NCBI RefSeq assembly: GCF_037975445.1
Contig: NZ_CP150254.1
Span: 12,501 to 76,500 of the forward strand
Direction of reading: 5' to 3'
Length of the DNA stretch: 64,000 nt
DNA from: Peribacillus sp. FSL P2-0133
GTDB taxonomy: Bacteria > Bacillota > Bacilli > Bacillales > DSM-1321
This document shows positions 59,789 to 64,000 of this stretch, piece by piece. Every line of letters begins with the position of its first letter. The stretch's first letter is position 1. The translations under genes and the position numbers were made by a program. The notes under the pieces are model-generated. The model was not told where the DNA came from and did not search any database. It was given only the letters and a program-made list of their open reading frames with translations.

Positions 59789-60244
59789 ATGTCAATCGAA
59801 GTAGGCAGCAAGTTACAAGGTAAAGTAACAGGCATAACTAATTTTGGTGCATTTGTAGAGCTACCTCAAGGTTCAACCGGTCTGGTCCATATCAGTGAAG
59901 TGGCTGATAACTATGTCAAGGATATCAATGATCATTTAAAAGTGGGCGATACAGTTGAGGTGAAAGTCATCAACGTTAAAGATGGCAAGATTGGCTTGTC
60001 CATAAAAAAAGCGATAGACCGTCCTGAAGTTGAGCAAAAACCTGCATACACACCACGTCCGCGCCAAGGAAGAGGGAATGACAGCCGTTCCAAAGACTTC
60101 CGCTCGAAAGGTAATGGTTTCCAACCTAAAGAAAACTTTGAGCAAAAAATGGCTAAATTCTTAAAAGATAGCGAAGACCGCTTAACGACCCTTAAACGTA
60201 GCACCGAAACGAAACGGGGAGGTCGAGGAGGAAGACGCGGATAA
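59789..60244 (+). CDS. yabR: S1 RNA-binding domain protein YabR
   Basis: A 151-residue RNA-binding protein. The S1 domain covers about 5-75 (GSKLQGKVTGITNFGAFVELP, GLVHISEV, VGDTVEVKVINV). A basic, low-complexity tail follows and ends in RGGRGGRRG. AAGGAGG lies before a T-rich spacer and the ATG. The role is unknown beyond RNA binding; the family is related to polynucleotide phosphorylase S1 domains. Confidence 0.94.
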   Translation: MSIEVGSKLQGKVTGITNFGAFVELPQGSTGLVHISEVADNYVKDINDHLKVGDTVEVKVINVKDGKIGLSIKKAIDRPEVEQKPAYTPRPRQGRGNDSRSKDFRSKGNGFQPKENFEQKMAKFLKDSEDRLTTLKRSTETKRGGRGGRRG

Positions 60245-60305
60245 AACTGCTGCTGAAAATAATAGTTTAGCAACTTTTCCTGTGAAATTATTCATAGTGT
60301 AGATA

Positions 60306-60334
60306 AAGGCAAGCTTGCTGGCTTGTCTTCTTTT
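60306..60334 (+). terminator. yabR terminator
   Basis: GGCAAGC pairs with GCTTGTC around TTGCTG, then TTCTTTT. Confidence 0.7.
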
Positions 60335-60350
60335 AATTATCAACGACATA

Positions 60351-60402
60351 AAAAAAGCGCCTCTGTACACTTACCGATATAAGTGTGCAGAGGCGCTTTT
60401 GA
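60351..60402 (-). terminator. tRNA-Met/Glu terminator (minus strand)
   Basis: AAAAGCGCCTCTG-ACACTTA pairs with TAAGTGT-CAGAGGCGCTTTT across CCGATA. A T run of about seven lies on the minus strand, so it ends the tRNA transcript and can also block readthrough from yabR. Confidence 0.88.
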
Positions 60403-60409
60403 TATATGA

Positions 60410-60481
60410 TGACCCGTACGGGATTCGAACCCGTGTTACCGCCGTGAAAGGGCGGTGTCTTAACCGCTTGACCAACGGGCC
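60410..60481 (-). tRNA. tRNA-Glu (TTC)
   Basis: Minus strand, 72 nt, starting GGCCCGTTGGTCAAGCGG, with anticodon TTC in the loop CTTTCAC and discriminator A. CCA is not encoded. It is the second gene of a two-tRNA unit. Confidence 0.95.
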
Positions 60482-60500
60482 GTGATTTTCATGAGAAAGA

Positions 60501-60574
60501 TAGCGGCAGAGGGGATCGAACCCCCGACCTCACGGGTATGAACCGTACGCTCTAGCCAGCTGAGCTACGCCGCC
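60501..60574 (-). tRNA. tRNA-Met (CAT), elongator type
   Basis: Minus strand, 74 nt, starting GGCGGCGTAGCTCAGCTGG, with anticodon CAT in TTCATAC. The acceptor has G1-U72 and G7-U66 wobble pairs. CCA is not encoded. It lies 19 bases upstream of tRNA-Glu and matches trnSL-Met/Glu of B. subtilis. Confidence 0.93.
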
Positions 60575-60606
60575 ATAATGGTAAGTGCTACTGAAGCACA
60601 AGTTAT

Positions 60607-60635
60607 ATCTTACAGTCGTGAAGAAAAAATGTCAA
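60607..60635 (-). promoter_or_regulatory. Promoter of the tRNA-Met-Glu unit
   Basis: On the minus strand: TTGACA (60635-60630), a 17-base spacer, TAAGAT (60612-60607). Confidence 0.82.
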
Positions 60636-60803
60636 CAAAAAAAATAAAGTTTGTCGGTTTCCATTTCCTGATTATTTATTCGTGTTATTTTCCGCAAAAA
60701 TAACCTAAAAACTTTGCTTTTCTTCAAAAAAAAAAGAACACCTGTTTTCGTATTGAAAAAAAAGGTACAAAAACCTGTATACAAATGATTGTTCAAGAAG
60801 AAT

Positions 60804-60871
60804 TTCGTCGAACGTTTTTCTTATCCGCTTATAAAATTCTGACAAAAAAATAGACAAGCCCTCTATATAAT
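60804..60871 (+). promoter_or_regulatory. spoIIE promoter with 21-base spacer and Spo0A-like box
   Basis: CTGACA at 60839-60844, a 21-base spacer, TATAAT at 60866-60871. The long spacer is the hallmark of Spo0A-activated sigma A promoters such as spoIIE in B. subtilis. TCGTCGAA at 60805-60812 matches the Spo0A box in 7 of 8 positions and lies about 27 bases upstream of the -35. Confidence 0.75.
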
Positions 60872-60901
60872 AAAAACCACTAATACGAATGGGGTGTTGA
60901 A

Positions 60902-63376
60902 ATGGAAAAAGTAGAAAGACCTATGATGGAACCTCTTGGAGATGTTCAATTAAAAGAAGCGAAGGAAGGGGCCATCAATTGGATCCAACAACTGCAAATG
61001 AAGTCGGAAGACATATTCATAAAAAAAGGTATCTCTTTAGCAATTATCGGTTTTTTATTAGGACGGGCTTTGATTCTTTCGCAGCTTGCACCATTTGGAC
61101 TTCCGTTTTTCGCAGCCGTTTTCCTCATGAGGCGTGATAGGGCTCCACTGGCTTTATTCGGATTGATTGCAGGTGGGCTGACCGTTCACTATTCGAATAG
61201 TTTAGTCATCTTTGCATCGGCGTTCCTGCTCCTGTTATTTCATAAGATCAAGAGGCCCGCCGTGGAAGGACAATTCAAGACAATGTCGATGTACGTCTTT
61301 GCTTCACTATTCCTGGTCAACCTGGCCGAGCAATATCTGGTATTTCGAACGATTCAGCTGTACGACTTGATGATGATAGGGGTAGAGGCGGGACTCGCAA
61401 TGATTTTAACCTTAATCTTCATACAATCAATCCCGATGCTGACCATTCGGACAAAGTCCCAATCATTAAAGACGGAGGAAATCGTCAGCATCATCATCCT
61501 GCTGGCTTCGGTGATGACCGGAACCATCGGCTGGATGATATACGATTTATCACTCGACCATATATTCTCGCGATACCTGGTCCTCCTCTTCGGGCTGGCG
61601 GGAGGGGCCGCCATAGGCTCCACTGTAGGTGTAGTTACTGGATTGATATTCAGCTTGGCAAGTATTGCAAGTCTTTATCAAATGAGCCTTCTCGCATTTT
61701 CAGGGCTTCTGGGAGGTTTGTTGAAGGAGGGAAGGAAGATAGGGGTTGCTAGCGGCCTCTTGATTGCTACATTACTGATAGGTTTATATGGTGAGGGCAC
61801 CAATAATATTATGGTGACCCTTTATGAATCACTTATAGCTGTAGCCCTATTTATATTGACACCGTCATCCATAATCAACAAAATAGCGAAACATATACCG
61901 GGAACAGTCGAGAATTCTGATGAACAACAGCAGTATGCCCGAAAAGTGAGGGATGTCACCGCTCAAAGGGTGGAGCAATTCTCACATGTATTTGAGGCGC
62001 TCTCAAATAGCTTTTCCCAAGTGGATGAAAGGGGGAGATTGGAGGAAGATGAGAAAGAATTCGACTACTTCTTAAGTAATGTAACGGAAAAGACGTGCCA
62101 GCTTTGTTTTAAGAAGGAACAATGCTGGTCCAAGAACTTTAATACAACCTATGACGGCATGCAGGAAATTATGCTTCAATTAAGTGAAAATAATGGTCAG
62201 CTCCCCCAAAAAACGTCGAAAGAATGGGGGAAATATTGTAGCCGCGGGCCTCAGGTCATTGGGGCGATAGCACAGGAACTTACTTATTTTGAAGCTAACC
62301 AAAAATTAAAAAGGCAGGTGAAGGAAAGTCGGAAACTAGTGGCGGATCAACTGCGGGGCGTTTCGGCAGTAATGGATGATTTTGCGAAAGAAATTCAAAG
62401 GGAAAGGAAGAATCATCATGTACATGAAGAATCCATTTTGGAAGCCATCCAGGATTTTGGCCTGCACATAGGTCATGTTGAAATATACAGTCTAGAACAA
62501 GGAAATGTTGATATAGAGATGAGTGTCCCATACTGCCAGGGCAGAGGGGAATGTGAAAAGTTGATTGCACCCATGCTTTCTGACATTTTAGGTGAAACGA
62601 TAGTCGTTCATTCAGAAGAGTGTGCAACATATCCAAACGGGCAATGTGAGGTGATATTTAGGTCAGCAAAAAAATTCACGGTCGAAACGGGTGTGGCTCA
62701 TGCTGCCAAGGGGGGAGGGCTTGTATCAGGAGATAGTTATACGACCATGGAAATTGGCTGCGGCAAATTTGCGATAGCCATCAGTGATGGAATGGGAAAT
62801 GGGGAAAGGGCCCATTTTGAAAGTACAGAGACATTGAAGCTGCTACAAAAATTTTTACAATCGGGAATAGAAGAAAAAATAGCCATTAAATCCGTAAACT
62901 CCGTATTATCTCTACGCACTACCGATGAAATATTTTCGACTCTTGATTTGGCAATGATTGATCTTCAGGACGCAAGGGCTAAGTTTTTAAAAATCTGTTC
63001 GATACCGAGTTTCATTAAAAGGGGGGATAGGATAATAAAAATTGAATCAAGTAACCTTCCTATGGGAATCATCCAGGATTTCGATGTTGATGTTGTATCA
63101 GAAGAGCTGAAGGCAGGGGACATATTAATCATGATGAGCGATGGTGTGTTCGATGGCCCTTCACATGTCGAAAATATCGAGTTCTGGCTTAAACGAAAAA
63201 TCAAGGAAATGGAAACAGACGATCCACAGGAAATCTCTGATTTAATATTGGAAGAGGTCATCCGAACAAAAGGGATCATAGATGATGACATGACAGTGGT
63301 TACATCGAAAATTAAGCATAACACACCGAAATGGGCATCCATTCCCGTTTCTCCAAAACGTAAAAAGGCCCAGTAG
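60902..63376 (+). CDS. spoIIE: Stage II sporulation protein E (serine phosphatase)
   Basis: A membrane PP2C-type phosphatase that dephosphorylates SpoIIAA to release sigma F in the forespore and helps polar septation. Of the 824 residues, about 45-330 hold some ten membrane segments, 330-590 the FtsZ-binding/regulatory domain, and 590-824 the phosphatase. Metal-binding Asp611, Asp629 (SDGMGNG) and Asp747 (MSDGVFDG) are present, matching D610, D628 and D746 of B. subtilis. GGGGTG precedes the ATG. Confidence 0.98.
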   Translation: MEKVERPMMEPLGDVQLKEAKEGAINWIQQLQMKSEDIFIKKGISLAIIGFLLGRALILSQLAPFGLPFFAAVFLMRRDRAPLALFGLIAGGLTVHYSNSLVIFASAFLLLLFHKIKRPAVEGQFKTMSMYVFASLFLVNLAEQYLVFRTIQLYDLMMIGVEAGLAMILTLIFIQSIPMLTIRTKSQSLKTEEIVSIIILLASVMTGTIGWMIYDLSLDHIFSRYLVLLFGLAGGAAIGSTVGVVTGLIFSLASIASLYQMSLLAFSGLLGGLLKEGRKIGVASGLLIATLLIGLYGEGTNNIMVTLYESLIAVALFILTPSSIINKIAKHIPGTVENSDEQQQYARKVRDVTAQRVEQFSHVFEALSNSFSQVDERGRLEEDEKEFDYFLSNVTEKTCQLCFKKEQCWSKNFNTTYDGMQEIMLQLSENNGQLPQKTSKEWGKYCSRGPQVIGAIAQELTYFEANQKLKRQVKESRKLVADQLRGVSAVMDDFAKEIQRERKNHHVHEESILEAIQDFGLHIGHVEIYSLEQGNVDIEMSVPYCQGRGECEKLIAPMLSDILGETIVVHSEECATYPNGQCEVIFRSAKKFTVETGVAHAAKGGGLVSGDSYTTMEIGCGKFAIAISDGMGNGERAHFESTETLKLLQKFLQSGIEEKIAIKSVNSVLSLRTTDEIFSTLDLAMIDLQDARAKFLKICSIPSFIKRGDRIIKIESSNLPMGIIQDFDVDVVSEELKAGDILIMMSDGVFDGPSHVENIEFWLKRKIKEMETDDPQEISDLILEEVIRTKGIIDDDMTVVTSKIKHNTPKWASIPVSPKRKKAQ

Positions 63377-63576
63377 GGGCCGTTTATATAAATAATATAA
63401 ATAAAATAAATAAAACCAAAATGAGGTGGAGAAATGGAAGACGGATAAAAGGTAAAGGGTTGAACTCTTTTCAATCACTTCACTCCATGATGTGACTTGA
63501 TGCGATGTCCTTGGCGTATAATTTCCCCTTTTTTAGTCAATTATGGTAACAAATTGATAGGAAGGGAGAGCAAAAC

Positions 63577-64000
63577 ATGAAAGCAGGAACATTAAGACAG
63601 ATTTTGCTTATAACCGACGGATGTTCAAATCATGGTGAAGAACCGTCTGCCATGGCTGAATTAGCAAGGGAGCAAGGCATAACCATCAATGTCATAGGTG
63701 TCATGGAAAATGATGTGATAGATGAAAAAGGGCTTAAGGAAATTGAGAAGATTGCTGGTTCTGGAGGTGGCGTAAGTCAAATAGTCTATGCTCAGCAGTT
63801 GTCCCAAACCGTCCAAATGGTGACTCAAAAGGCAATGACTCAAACTATACAGGGAGTTATCAATCGTGAACTTCAACAAATACTTGGAGATTCAAAAACG
63901 ATGGAGGATCTTCCGCCTGATAAACGAGGAGAAGTGATGGAGGTGGTCGATGAGCTTGGGGAAACAAGCAAGCTCGAAGTACTGATTCTTGTTGATACAA
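63577..64000 (+). CDS. yabS: VWA-domain protein YabS (3' truncated by window)
   Basis: The first 141 residues of a von Willebrand A-type protein; the end lies outside the window. ILLITDGCSNHG is a MIDAS-like metal site (DxSxS variant). The function is unknown. The site GAAGGGAG precedes the ATG at 63577. It follows spoIIE as in B. subtilis, where yabT, tilS and hpt come next. The spacer 63377-63576 shows only TATAAT at 63517 without a good -35. Confidence 0.88.
   Translation, partial: MKAGTLRQILLITDGCSNHGEEPSAMAELAREQGITINVIGVMENDVIDEKGLKEIEKIAGSGGGVSQIVYAQQLSQTVQMVTQKAMTQTIQGVINRELQQILGDSKTMEDLPPDKRGEVMEVVDELGETSKLEVLILVDT

Overview
The window is a low-GC Firmicute chromosome segment from a Bacillus-type endospore former. 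The 16S gene at 16370-17923 reads like the Peribacillus (Bacillus simplex) group; this is my recollection of such sequences, not a search. Gene order closely follows the origin-proximal right arm of Bacillus subtilis from just after rrnO to spoIIE-yabS. Strong Shine-Dalgarno sites, frequent TTG/GTG starts and promoters for sporulation sigma factors fit this.

Layout. 1-3396: the 3' part of a first rRNA operon (tRNA-Ile partial, tRNA-Ala, 23S, 5S). 3441-16088: yaaC(-), guaB, dacA, T-box-controlled serS, tRNA-Ser, dck/dgk(-), an isochorismatase-fold gene(-), tadA, SRP RNA, dnaX-ebfC-recR-yaaL-bofA. 16127-21459: a complete second rRNA operon with tandem promoters; its part from tRNA-Ile onward repeats the first in direct orientation over about 3.4 kb. 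21597-29440: csfB, yaaO, then tmk-darA-yaaR-holB-ricT-yabA and trmN6-yazA-rsmI. 29446-38502: abrB(-) with Spo0A-type sites, metS, tatD, yabE, rnmV-ksgA, yabG, veg, sspF. 38712-44376: ispE, purR-ridA, spoVG, glmU-prs. 44409-48318: a sulfonate-sulfur operon ssuADCB with its own leader, inserted between prs and ctc, which are adjacent in B. subtilis. 48404-64000: ctc, pth, fin, mfd, spoVT, yabM-yabN-rqcP, yabP-yabQ-divIC, yabR, two tRNAs(-), spoIIE and the start of yabS.

The genes are mostly housekeeping: translation (rRNA, tRNA, serS, metS, ksgA, rsmI, pth, rqcP), replication and repair (dnaX, holB, yabA, recR, mfd), nucleotide and cell-wall precursors (guaB, tmk, prs, glmU, dacA), and sporulation control (bofA, csfB, abrB, yabG, sspF, spoVG, fin, spoVT, yabP, yabQ, spoIIE). 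Promoter-like sites for sigma A, B, E, F, G and K can be read in front of the genes expected to carry them.

No CRISPR array, phage, transposase or defence system was seen. The least explained parts are the ssu leader RNA (44444-44605), a possible second abrB promoter/Spo0A site (29980-30045), a foldable spacer at 38525-38582, and a long gene-poor spacer (41419-41918) with what may be a gene remnant. Compared with B. subtilis, pdxS-pdxT, yaaH and xpaC-yaaN are missing from their usual places.
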